A stretch of 64,000 nt of DNA, taken from NCBI RefSeq assembly GCF_001482385.1, contig NZ_CP013612.1, positions 1,178,001 to 1,242,000 on the forward strand. The letters are read 5' to 3'. This document shows, in pieces, positions 1 through 8,196 of the stretch. Below the pieces are notes generated by a model. The model was not told the DNA's origin and made no database searches. It was given only the letters and a program-made list of their open reading frames with translations. This DNA comes from Pseudoalteromonas rubra (lineage in GTDB: Bacteria > Pseudomonadota > Gammaproteobacteria > Enterobacterales > Alteromonadaceae). The position numbers and the translations under genes are program-made. Every line of letters begins with the position of its first letter. Within the stretch, counting starts at the first letter, position 1.

Positions 1-113
1 GAGATCACAGAGCCTGACACTGATGAGCTTGAGATTTCAGCACTGGCTTGCTCATCGGCCATGCTGTGTCCTGCAAATGCCATTGCAAGTACAGATAAAT
101 AGAGTGATTTCAT
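1..113 (-). CDS. Second pore-former-like secreted protein of cassette A, N-terminal fragment
   Basis: The ATG at 113 follows a GGAAAG ribosome-binding site placed just after the stop of the GEVED gene. About 37 codons are visible before the window edge. They encode a signal peptide (MKSLYLSVLAMAFAGHSMA) and a Ser-rich start of the mature chain ending in GSVIS. The same GSVIS stretch occurs at the start of the 492-residue protein at 62156-63634, and the gene occupies the same fifth position with the same short spacer. I therefore infer that this is the cassette A copy of that MACPF/CDC-like protein. The rest of the gene lies outside the window, so its integrity cannot be judged. Confidence 0.75.
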   Translation of the reverse strand, partial: MKSLYLSVLAMAFAGHSMADEQASAEISSSSVSGSVI

Positions 114-124
114 ATCATCTTTCC

Positions 125-982
125 TTAACGAACCGTGAGCATATAATCTTCAACTTCACCATACTGAATATTGGTGCAGGCATTGTCTGAGCCGCCTCCT
201 GCATCCAGCGCGACGCGCATCAGGGTGACACCATCGGGTGTGTTGTCAGGAACTGACAACGTGAATTTCACTGTATTGCCAGTGGTGCTGTTGTGTACCA
301 GCTCATCGTTGTCAAACTGGCCGTTGTGGTTCCAGTCAACCCAAACTCGCGCTGCCAGCAAAGTTGGGTAGTTCGGGTCCAGTAAACCCGGTTTTATCTC
401 GACATTGGCGTCACGATTGGCCCGCAAATTGAGGACCTTACCAGATACGAGCGTGTGTGCTGTGCTCCCTGACGCGTGAATAAAGTCATCTACTTTGACT
501 TGCTCTATCCACTCCCACTCATTGTCGTAACTGTTGTTTGCGCAATACTTATTGGTCAGCACTGTGGTTTTGAGTGCAATCGCTTTGTACTCCGGTGGCA
601 TAGTGGTACAGGCTTGATCCTGGCTAGTGCCGGCATACCAGCCGTATGGGTTGGTAAAGTCTTCATTGGCGAAGGTCGGGTATTGCGCATTACCGGCAGC
701 AAGTGCTGAATCCGAAAGCCACAGTTGCTTGAGTTGATTGAGCTTTTCTTCTTTACTGATGATCTCGCGGGAGTCATACATCTGTTCCCACATTTCGACA
801 AGTAGCCCGTCGTAACATTTTTTCAGCCAGTCATAGCGACCCTTGGCTTCTGCCACAGTGAGCATATCGCCCAGTTCGTTAAAATTGGCTTCTTCAATCG
901 TATTGGCTGAGACGCTGCTGGTGGTGAGTGTGAGGCCACAGAGCACGGCAACCTGAGATAATCTAAATAACGTATTCATCAT
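125..982 (-). CDS. Secreted GEVED-domain protein, cassette A
   Basis: This 285-residue protein has a signal peptide (residues 1 to about 26, ending SVSA). A middle region follows with several Trp and Cys residues. The C-terminal module, about residues 160-285, has the marks of the GEVED family: a DWNHNGQFDNDE loop resembling a calcium-binding loop, an LMRVALDAGGGSDNAC segment and a terminal GEVEDY motif. GEVED modules occur in secreted proteases and other exported bacterial proteins; their function is poorly defined. The paralogue at 61276-62145 aligns over its whole length. It is the fourth gene of the cassette, starting 9 bp after the preceding stop, with AAGGA upstream of the ATG. The standalone module resembles the one at the C-terminus of the cassette protease, which hints at shared sorting or docking. 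Exact role unknown. Confidence 0.8.
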   Translation of the reverse strand: MMNTLFRLSQVAVLCGLTLTTSSVSANTIEEANFNELGDMLTVAEAKGRYDWLKKCYDGLLVEMWEQMYDSREIISKEEKLNQLKQLWLSDSALAAGNAQYPTFANEDFTNPYGWYAGTSQDQACTTMPPEYKAIALKTTVLTNKYCANNSYDNEWEWIEQVKVDDFIHASGSTAHTLVSGKVLNLRANRDANVEIKPGLLDPNYPTLLAARVWVDWNHNGQFDNDELVHNSTTGNTVKFTLSVPDNTPDGVTLMRVALDAGGGSDNACTNIQYGEVEDYMLTVR

Positions 983-991
983 TGTGTATCC

Positions 992-2239
992 TTACTTCAA
1001 AACATCACTGTAGGCACTGTAATCGCGATAGTAAGCCAGGTTAGCGGCTTCGTAATCGATGCAGTAGTTGCCCTCTGGGTTGCGCTCACAATAATCGACC
1101 AGGTCGGCAAACAGGTTGGCATTAGCCCGGCTGGCTGTTTCTATTTCTGACAGTTGATTGAGTTGTCCAGCGTTAAACTGAGAGGCGTAGTAGCGCTGCA
1201 AGTTCTTGGCTCGGCGATAGGTGAGACGTTCCTCAATCCAGCGCGAAGTCAGCTCTTTAACCACTAACTTAGTGAGATAGTTTATGGCTTCGTATCCTTG
1301 GGCCGGGATCAATTGCTGTAAGTTGGAACCAGAGTCCAGATACCTTGCAACATAAGTGTCTGTCACATTGAAGTCGTCCAGTGACTGAAACTGGTTGATA
1401 TAATCCGTTTTGAGATAATTGACCGCAGATTCAAAGAGGTTGAAGCAAGGTTCAGGATTCAGCAAAGTACAGCTCATGATCCCATTTGGGATGATCTGTA
1501 GCAGGCGATTTGGCTCGCCGCCACTTTGATAGCCACTGATGGTAATTTTAACGGATTGGCGTTTCTCATCGTCCAGCTTTTGCAGCTGGCCATCGACTTT
1601 GACCTTGCCTATCCAGTCCACGCTCAGATAACCACCAATGGTGCGTTTATCGCTCTCGTTGCGATAATCAATTTTCATATTGATCACTACATTGGAGCCA
1701 TAGGCAAAGCCTTGTATAAACCCATCACCAAGGTTTGCCGCCTTATTACCCGGGTAGGCCTGTGCCAGATCCAATGCAGCCTGTGTTGGCTGATAGCCAG
1801 CATCGGTTGACGGCATTAGGATCCGGGATTTGGGCTTTATTGAGGAATATACGGTATAGGTGCCGGTGTATTTGTCGGCGCTTATGTCTTTGGCATAGTT
1901 GGCACCGGCATCAACTCGTACAGCTGGAAACTTAAAGCCTGCGTCAACTTTTCCGTCAATCAGTTTTAATGCCTGCTCGTAGCCCAGGTCAACACCCACA
2001 CGAAAATCAATGTTGGTATTGCCAAGGTGCTCGACGGTTTGGCCATCGACTGACTTTAACCCGAGTAACACGTCACCTTTACTCTGATAAGCCGTGCCGA
2101 GTGGCGCCAGGTCAACCACATTGGAGGTTGCTGCCTGCCCATGTATCTCGCTCAGCTTAGTCGGCGCAGGGTGTGATGTGGCAAGCGCTGGCAAAGTCGC
2201 ACAGGCCAGTGTGACTTGAATGAGTTTTGCGTAGTTCAT
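992..2239 (-). CDS. MACPF/CDC-like secreted pore-former candidate, cassette A
   Basis: The 415-residue chain starts at the ATG at 2239, which has GGAGAG upstream; an in-frame ATG 15 bp earlier would overlap that site. A signal peptide covers about residues 1-25. The order of elements resembles cholesterol-dependent cytolysins and MACPF proteins. First comes an amphipathic beta segment (VDAGANYAKDISADKYTG, TYTVYSSIKPKS). A GDGF-x4-AYG strand around Y180 recalls the SNVAYG strand of perfringolysin. A second amphipathic segment follows, then a Gly-Gly hinge at G240-G241. The C-terminal part carries Cys pairs (DYCERNPEGNYC). No undecapeptide or Ig-like domain 4 of classical CDCs is visible, so the target would not be recognised in the usual cholesterol-dependent way. 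The copy at 60019-61266 is also exactly 415 residues with Y180 at the same position. The fold is inferred from motif order, not from a profile search. Confidence 0.6.
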   Translation of the reverse strand: MNYAKLIQVTLACATLPALATSHPAPTKLSEIHGQAATSNVVDLAPLGTAYQSKGDVLLGLKSVDGQTVEHLGNTNIDFRVGVDLGYEQALKLIDGKVDAGFKFPAVRVDAGANYAKDISADKYTGTYTVYSSIKPKSRILMPSTDAGYQPTQAALDLAQAYPGNKAANLGDGFIQGFAYGSNVVINMKIDYRNESDKRTIGGYLSVDWIGKVKVDGQLQKLDDEKRQSVKITISGYQSGGEPNRLLQIIPNGIMSCTLLNPEPCFNLFESAVNYLKTDYINQFQSLDDFNVTDTYVARYLDSGSNLQQLIPAQGYEAINYLTKLVVKELTSRWIEERLTYRRAKNLQRYYASQFNAGQLNQLSEIETASRANANLFADLVDYCERNPEGNYCIDYEAANLAYYRDYSAYSDVLK

Positions 2240-2255
2240 GTTTGATCTCTCCATG

Positions 2256-2274
2256 AGAGGCCCGCAGGGCCTCT
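2256..2274 (-). promoter_or_regulatory. Intercistronic hairpin before the pore-former gene (copy A)
   Basis: A perfect 8-bp stem (AGAGGCCC/GGGCCTCT) with a 3-nt loop lies between the Hint gene and the pore-former-like gene, just upstream of the ribosome-binding site. Copy B has a matching GGCCC/GGGCC hairpin at 59985-60002 in the same place, and both are followed by TCATGGAG. It has no long T-run in the direction of transcription, so a role in mRNA processing, stability or translation is more likely than strong termination. Confidence 0.6.
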
Positions 2275-2287
2275 ATTCGCTTGAACC

Positions 2288-4336
2288 TTAGTCTTTAAGA
2301 CTATTGAAGTAATCCTGATGCCAGGCTTCAGGAAGGTTGTTGAGCACATCCTCTGTGGTGATTTCACTGTCAGAGAACTCGTTGTCACTTTGCATTGCGA
2401 GATCACCAACTTGCAGGCCATTTGCAAACATGGTGAAGGTTTCGCCAGTGACGTGAGTCTCATCTGTGTCAGTGCGTTTCAGCTTGAGGTTGTAAACATT
2501 GTCGCTGTACTTCACTTCTTCGATGGCGGTGATCATCTCAATACCACTTTGGGTGCGGATTTGATCGCCTGTTTTTATTTTGTTAGCCCAGGCAGATAAA
2601 CCTGAAACTGTCACAACTGGGTGTGATTCAGTTAGCAGCAGAGTTTTACCAGAGGCAGTCGTTAGCTTGACCATTGGGATCAGTTCGACACCCACAGAAA
2701 TGTCTTCGATTTCAAGCGGGATGTGCTGATCTGGTGCAAACTGGCTGGCACCCAGCACGGAGTCACCGACACTGAGTTGTTCAATTGGCAGCTGCTTACC
2801 ATTGGCTAGCGTGATCAGTGAGCCTTTGGCCAGACAACTGTAGACCACCTGCATCGGTGGATGTTTGATGTCTTTCCAGTTACTCTCTGGCATATCTGAG
2901 CTGCCGATCACATAAGTAAAGTGACGTGTCATAACGCGTGGGCCACGTTGTTGCTCTACTTCAACTGCCAGATTCATGATCCAATGTGCATCCATGTAAC
3001 GGCCATATAAGGTCGCATCGCCGAAGACGCCCATGTTTCTTGGGATATTCCAGGACATACGTGTATAAGGGTAGTCAACACCGCCTACATCCTTGACGCC
3101 TTTTTGCAGCGTGATGTAGTCAGAGAACAGATTGATTGCATCAGATGCTTTGTAATCGTCTCCGATACGTGACGCACCGCCACCTTCACGTGTTTGAATA
3201 TAGATTTCGGAACCATAGTGCAGTCCATCAGGCTTGTCTGTAACGGGCTGACCCTGTGCATCTTTGATCAGTGACTTAGTACCTGCACCTGTATTTGGAT
3301 CATAACTGACAGCCAGTTGATGCCATTCAGGCGTATAGATCTTAGTGACCTCCCCCATCACTTCACGGAAACCACTAAAGGGGATAAGGAGCTTTAATTG
3401 CTCATTCGGGGTACCCTGGGCATACATGGCTTCGTAATCACAGTCTTGATATTTACGATTCAGACACACTTTGATGCGGTTCAGACTGGGATCCGCTTCG
3501 TTACGCTCTTTGACATCAACGGGATGTGTGATTTCATTTTCTAATATGCTGGTAGTGGTGCGGGCATAGCCATCGGGTAAAGTGGTTGCTAAGCCTGCTT
3601 CAGTATTGTTTAGAGTTGCCATCTTCGCCGTGGCACCATTGGTTTTATACACCCCTAGATCGGCCAGTAAGGTCTCTGGTGAATATTCAATAACGGATGT
3701 ACGAATTTCAGTGACTGTTTGACCATTGGCTCCCTCATATGACACGGTGAGGTATGCATCTGCAAAGATGCGTTCGGAGTTAATCAGTTTCGGTAGTACA
3801 TCTTCCATACGACCAACTGAGGCAACACTGACGCGCTTTTGTGGTTGATCGGATGTCCCTTGGCCAAAAAACTCGTTGAAGCTTGGCATGACCAGCTCTT
3901 CACCTTTTTCATTCATCAGGGTCAGGTCGATATAGGTGTAGTAAGTGGTACTGAATTCACTGTTGACCGCGGTTAATACCAGGTATTCCTGTCCGTCTTG
4001 GCGGGTCATTGAGCGCAGGCCCATGTGCTTGAAGAATGAACAAAGCTTGCCTGTTTGACAGTCTGATGACTGAGCTGTCGACATGATACCTGCCATTTCT
4101 GGCTGATTGGCTTTACGGTTTAGTGTTTCTTCCAAAGATCGAAACAGAAACGGGCGATTTTTTTCTGTAATGCCGTGTCTCGCAAGGCGTTGCTTGGCTT
4201 GATCCAATTCACCGAGTTGCTGAAATTTGACGATGCGTTCAGGGAAGCGCTCGGTTTCTTGAGTAAGAGGCGCTGAGATAGAAGCAAAAGAAGCTCCTCC
4301 CAGTGCAGCGGCAACTGCTAGGCTAACCAGTTTCAT
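2288..4336 (-). CDS. Secreted protein with C-terminal Hint autoprocessing domain, cassette A
   Basis: This 682-residue protein has a signal peptide (residues 1 to about 21) and a region of about 480 residues that I do not recognise. A Hint domain begins at Cys501. The splice-junction-like start is SCLAKGSLITLANGK, followed by LPIEQLSVGDSVLGAS. A TESHPV motif holds the block B Thr and His572, and a closing FANGLQVGD motif comes later. About 45 residues follow the Hint domain and end in a tail shared with copy B (EAWHQDYFNSLKD). Hint domains cleave the peptide bond before the first Cys through a thioester. Here cleavage would free the N-terminal region, possibly joined to a nucleophile as in hedgehog or bacterial intein-like domains. 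The Cys and TxxH residues are intact. AAGGA precedes the ATG. A terminator-like hairpin separates it from the protease gene. Confidence 0.8.
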   Translation of the reverse strand: MKLVSLAVAAALGGASFASISAPLTQETERFPERIVKFQQLGELDQAKQRLARHGITEKNRPFLFRSLEETLNRKANQPEMAGIMSTAQSSDCQTGKLCSFFKHMGLRSMTRQDGQEYLVLTAVNSEFSTTYYTYIDLTLMNEKGEELVMPSFNEFFGQGTSDQPQKRVSVASVGRMEDVLPKLINSERIFADAYLTVSYEGANGQTVTEIRTSVIEYSPETLLADLGVYKTNGATAKMATLNNTEAGLATTLPDGYARTTTSILENEITHPVDVKERNEADPSLNRIKVCLNRKYQDCDYEAMYAQGTPNEQLKLLIPFSGFREVMGEVTKIYTPEWHQLAVSYDPNTGAGTKSLIKDAQGQPVTDKPDGLHYGSEIYIQTREGGGASRIGDDYKASDAINLFSDYITLQKGVKDVGGVDYPYTRMSWNIPRNMGVFGDATLYGRYMDAHWIMNLAVEVEQQRGPRVMTRHFTYVIGSSDMPESNWKDIKHPPMQVVYSCLAKGSLITLANGKQLPIEQLSVGDSVLGASQFAPDQHIPLEIEDISVGVELIPMVKLTTASGKTLLLTESHPVVTVSGLSAWANKIKTGDQIRTQSGIEMITAIEEVKYSDNVYNLKLKRTDTDETHVTGETFTMFANGLQVGDLAMQSDNEFSDSEITTEDVLNNLPEAWHQDYFNSLKD

Positions 4337-4360
4337 ACAATTTTCCTTTTAGTTTATTTT

Positions 4361-4407
4361 AAAAAGGCTCGTAGATAGGGAGAAATCCTATCTACATAAC
4401 TGCGAGC
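4361..4407 (-). terminator. Terminator or attenuator between protease and Hint genes (copy A)
   Basis: Read on the minus strand, a 9-bp perfect stem (GTAGATAGG/CCTATCTAC, loop of 7) is nested inside a GCTC/GAGC outer pairing and followed by CTTTTT. This is a good intrinsic terminator shape in the 83-bp gap after the protease stop. It would uncouple protease expression from the four downstream genes, or allow partial read-through. No equally strong element is visible at the same place in copy B. Confidence 0.65.
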
Positions 4408-4419
4408 ACAAGGTGTTAA

Positions 4420-7400
4420 TTACCATCTAGTAATTTTGAATTGAATGTCTTCAACTTCTCCGTAAGTGAAGGATTTACAAGCATCCTGCTTTAGTGGGTT
4501 TTGAGGGTTTTCCTCAAATTTGGCTCTTAAGGTGAACAGTTTGTCTCTGCTCACCCAGGGGAGGCGTATGATTTTGCTTGACGTGACACGGCAATACTCA
4601 ATTCCGTCTGTGCGGGAATGACAATCTGTGGTGTAGTAGTCATAGCTGTAATCATTGCTACCATTGTGACCTTCGTCTTTACTGAATGTGTCATCATGGT
4701 TTTTATCCAGCCAGACTGTGAAACGCGCGCCAATTTGATTGTTACCATACAGGTTATTTATGGTGGACCGTGGGAGGAAGTTGGTCGAGCCAACCACGGT
4801 CAGGTATGAATTGTCGCTGCGCGAGAAGTTGTTCACAGTAGTAAAGTTATACCCTGACGCATTGTACCCGGTTACTTCAGGCACCTCATGCAATACAGTT
4901 GAGTAATAATTGAATGTCAGCTTGTCGATGTACAAAACGCCTGCATTGCTTGGGTCGGTAATGCCTGTACTGCAGCTTGAAACCGGTTGCAATATCAAAA
5001 CCTGGCTGCTGGTATGACTGTCACTGCCATCCTGATAACGTGTGGTCAGCGATACATTGAACGTCCCGCCATTCTCAGGAAATTGAACCACTGGGTTTTC
5101 GTCACTACTGGTTTGATTATCAAACCCAAACTGCCAGCTGTAACCCGGCTGTTTAGTCTGATTGGCTGTACTGTTATTGATGAATTTAACTTTGTTCCCT
5201 TCCAGGATTTGATAGCTAAAGTCAGCAATGATCGGCAGGTTCGGAGAGTCTACATCAATCATAACGTCAATGACCTGGCCTGCATCTACCACGCCGCAAC
5301 TGTGAATGTAAGAGTATTTATCATCTGAGATAGCGATACGCATCAAACCTATTCCCGGCGGGATGGCATTGCTTAGTTCAAAAGCGGCGCTATTGCTTGA
5401 GATGGTGGCATTGCCAATTAGTTTCTCGGTATAGGAGAATTCTCCGTCTTTATCCGAATCAAACAGTACCGTGAGCTTCTTACCGCTAAGATCTTTGTCG
5501 AAAATAAGGCCGTAACTGCGTTGTCGGGCAAGCGGAATTCTATTTCCAACCTCTGATAAATATTCTCCGGTGATGTTATTGATGCCATATGTGGCAATAT
5601 TTAGACTATTGGTATGCACCTGAGGAGAATTCAGATATGGCGGGCAGTTTACGTCAGCAGCACGGCTAAAGAAGTGGCGATAAGCTGTGCTGATATTGTT
5701 ATCACTGAACTGAACTTCTACAGAGGCACGTGCCAGAATATCGAGCGGCAACGTGTGTGTTTGCTGTAAAAAAGGATAGATAGGCTGATTATCACTCTTA
5801 CGCCAGGTACTGCCAGTACCATCGCCCCAATCGGCATGGATTTGTTCTATGTTATCAATCGCCAGGTGGCTGATATCATAGCTTAATTCGTTATAACTAA
5901 AACGGGCGTTGGCGTTTAGCGTTGACAAGTTGTTGTCTGCTACAATGCCGACGCCTAACAAAACATCTGTAATATCGGCTTTACGCTGGTCTGCATTTTT
6001 ACCTGAGATATCGATGAAGGGTGTCTGTGCAGCCAGACAGTAGCCGTATTCATCCATACTCATATTAGGAAACATACAGCCTGCTGTATTTGCGCGCAAA
6101 AACACTTTGAAGGCATCCTGAATCGACCAATGCTTAGTTTTTACCAGCTCGTAAAAAGCTTTGCGTAGCACACCACCATTGGCATGCTCTGTTTTGCCCG
6201 TCGAGAAATCAGCGACATGGTCGATACTGGTTCCGTCCCAGGAGGGTAATTCATAGAAGCGGACGCCCTGATCGGCATAGATGGCATCCCAGCCAAACCA
6301 CCATTTACGGTTTTGGCCGTACTGGCCTGCCTGCTCAGTAAATTGTTTGGTGAAGTATTCTGACTGACTGTAAGCGCCATCGGCCTGACTCTGAAAGTAG
6401 TCCATAACAGCGATAGTCACTAAATCAGAGAAGCCCTCGTTAATGGCACCATCTATGCCTTCAGCACCTATACCTGAGTTCCAGCTGGTGATGGCGTGGC
6501 CTATCTCGTGTGCAGCAATACTTAGCGTGGCTTGTGAATAGAAATAATAGCCATCACCGGAACCATAGTTGACAAACTCGCCGTCCCAGAACGCTTTATT
6601 GGTACCAAATATGGTGTTGCTATGTACTTTTTGTTTAAGTGGCTTGATGCAATAGCCATTGCTTGAGCAGTCTGAGGACTGGTTTGGGTATAAGTCCGCA
6701 AATTGATTGTGAAAGTACTGCATCACAACACCCGCATTGAAATGCGCTTCGCTGGCATGGCTGTAGGTGAACCAAGTATCAAAGTTGCTGGTTACCTTAG
6801 TGACATCAAAGTCCTCGTTGTTTGCTCCGCAGGAGTATGACACCGGGTTCGTATCTGAGCTTCTGGCATCAAAAGTGCTCAGGTAGGGGTTTTCGAGCGT
6901 ACATGAATCCAGCTCTTTTTTGACGACTAAGGGATATCCGCCAAATTGGGCAAAAATGGCATTGGGATTGGTGTCAGTAAATAGCAGGCGTTGTCCGACA
7001 GGTGTGAATTCGTCGTACTGATACGCCGTACAGGCTGCCATGCTGTCTGGCTGCGGGGAATAACAGATCGCGCCTAGTTTATCATTACCGCCTATCCCAC
7101 CTCCGGGTACATAGCTATTATCCAGTACAGGGTTTGCCGAAACGGTTTCTTTTGAATAGAAGGACGCACTAGAATGATGACGGATCACGGTGCCTTGTGC
7201 GCTGTCGACAACGAGCTGCTCCTGAATTCCTTTACGGTTGACCTCGATAACTGTCACGTTAAGTAACTTTCCGTTTACAACTAAATACGCAGAGTTTGAC
7301 TCATTAATTTTCGAGTGATCGTCCTGATAATGATTTGCAACGCTTGCTGCGAGGTCTGGCTGGTGGCCTGTGGCATGCTCAGCGACTTTAACTTCACCAC

Positions 7401-7731
7401 TAAGTAGCTTGCCCATGCTCTGAATAACATTGCCGTGGGTATCTCGCGCGATAACCAGCTGACTATCAAGTACAGGTTTGCCCTGATAGTAAGCCCGGTA
7501 GTGCTCGTACTTTGGCTGCGTACCCGCGACTTTTTCTAGCCGATAGGTCAATGCAGTAGTTACACGCTGAGCCTTAGTTGTCAGAGAGGTGTGTTCTGGT
7601 TGAGCCGCTGTTGGTAACTGTGACCAAAGGTGCTGCTGATTTAGTAGCGCTTGAGACTCGATAGAAGCTGCGGCTTGTGTACTAAACAAGGTAACAACTC
7701 CGGCGCCAAGCACTGCGCAAAGGCGTGTCAT
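4420..7731 (-). CDS. Secreted M4-like metalloprotease with PKD and GEVED modules, cassette A
   Basis: The 1103-residue precursor has a signal peptide (about 1-23). An FTP-type propeptide follows, with YEHYRAYYQGKPVLDSQLV near residues 85-105. The peptidase domain has HEIGH at 408-412 and the third zinc ligand at E432 in GAINEGFSD, the 20-residue spacing seen in thermolysin. The stretch matching the thermolysin catalytic His region reads EHANGGVLRKAF, without the usual His-x-x-Ser-Gly, so it is a divergent M4-like enzyme. After the catalytic part come a degenerate GEVED-like module (about 715-830, with DSDKDGEFS), a PKD domain (about 834-914) and a terminal GEVED module ending GEVEDIQFKITRW. 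The first gene of the cassette would be expected to mature itself outside the cell and could activate the pore-former-like proteins. Substrate unknown. Confidence 0.85.
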   Translation of the reverse strand: MTRLCAVLGAGVVTLFSTQAAASIESQALLNQQHLWSQLPTAAQPEHTSLTTKAQRVTTALTYRLEKVAGTQPKYEHYRAYYQGKPVLDSQLVIARDTHGNVIQSMGKLLSGEVKVAEHATGHQPDLAASVANHYQDDHSKINESNSAYLVVNGKLLNVTVIEVNRKGIQEQLVVDSAQGTVIRHHSSASFYSKETVSANPVLDNSYVPGGGIGGNDKLGAICYSPQPDSMAACTAYQYDEFTPVGQRLLFTDTNPNAIFAQFGGYPLVVKKELDSCTLENPYLSTFDARSSDTNPVSYSCGANNEDFDVTKVTSNFDTWFTYSHASEAHFNAGVVMQYFHNQFADLYPNQSSDCSSNGYCIKPLKQKVHSNTIFGTNKAFWDGEFVNYGSGDGYYFYSQATLSIAAHEIGHAITSWNSGIGAEGIDGAINEGFSDLVTIAVMDYFQSQADGAYSQSEYFTKQFTEQAGQYGQNRKWWFGWDAIYADQGVRFYELPSWDGTSIDHVADFSTGKTEHANGGVLRKAFYELVKTKHWSIQDAFKVFLRANTAGCMFPNMSMDEYGYCLAAQTPFIDISGKNADQRKADITDVLLGVGIVADNNLSTLNANARFSYNELSYDISHLAIDNIEQIHADWGDGTGSTWRKSDNQPIYPFLQQTHTLPLDILARASVEVQFSDNNISTAYRHFFSRAADVNCPPYLNSPQVHTNSLNIATYGINNITGEYLSEVGNRIPLARQRSYGLIFDKDLSGKKLTVLFDSDKDGEFSYTEKLIGNATISSNSAAFELSNAIPPGIGLMRIAISDDKYSYIHSCGVVDAGQVIDVMIDVDSPNLPIIADFSYQILEGNKVKFINNSTANQTKQPGYSWQFGFDNQTSSDENPVVQFPENGGTFNVSLTTRYQDGSDSHTSSQVLILQPVSSCSTGITDPSNAGVLYIDKLTFNYYSTVLHEVPEVTGYNASGYNFTTVNNFSRSDNSYLTVVGSTNFLPRSTINNLYGNNQIGARFTVWLDKNHDDTFSKDEGHNGSNDYSYDYYTTDCHSRTDGIEYCRVTSSKIIRLPWVSRDKLFTLRAKFEENPQNPLKQDACKSFTYGEVEDIQFKITRW

Positions 7732-8196
7732 AAATAATCCTTTTTTGTTGCATTATTGGTGTTTAATAGAGCTAAAGCTCTTAACTGTTCATTCAGTATA
7801 CAAATTAAAATAATTGTTGCAAATGTTTATTTATTGTTTCTTTTTGCGGGTTTCTTGGTCTGTTATAGTGGGTTTCTATGTACTCGGTACAAACTTTTGT
7901 ATGGCTTTGTTTTTGTTGTTCTTTGTAAACACTGACAGGAGACAGAATTCGTTTGTTGTGTTTTGAGGTACGATGTAAAAGAAGATGGATTATTTAGTTC
8001 GCGGTCTTCAAAAGCATCATGTTTGCAAGCGGTTTTAGCTTAGTGGAGAGTTTATCAACGCTCCTGATACGAGCGTGTTGGCCTGTCTTTGGCAATAAAA
8101 AGCGTCTGAATGTTGCAGGAATACTCGCCTGTTCAGTGTCACTGTATGTCAGGCGAGCAAGTTGAGTTGGTTAAAGGAAAAGGCGGGTCCTGTGTA
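7732..8196. promoter_or_regulatory. Upstream region of cassette A with a palindrome
   Basis: No credible gene is seen in this AT-rich gap, which separates cassette A from the 3' end of tesA. A 14-bp palindrome (AGAGCTAAAGCTCT, 7768-7781) lies about 37 bp before the protease start and could be an operator. Inverted arms CTCGCCTG/CAGGCGAG at 8124-8131 and 8150-8157, without a T-run, lie downstream of tesA. Promoter assignment is inference. Confidence 0.4.

Noticed and set aside
8124..8157. Inverted repeat as the tesA terminator
   Set aside because: The arms match over 8 bp, but the loop is 18 nt and no T-run follows in the direction of tesA.
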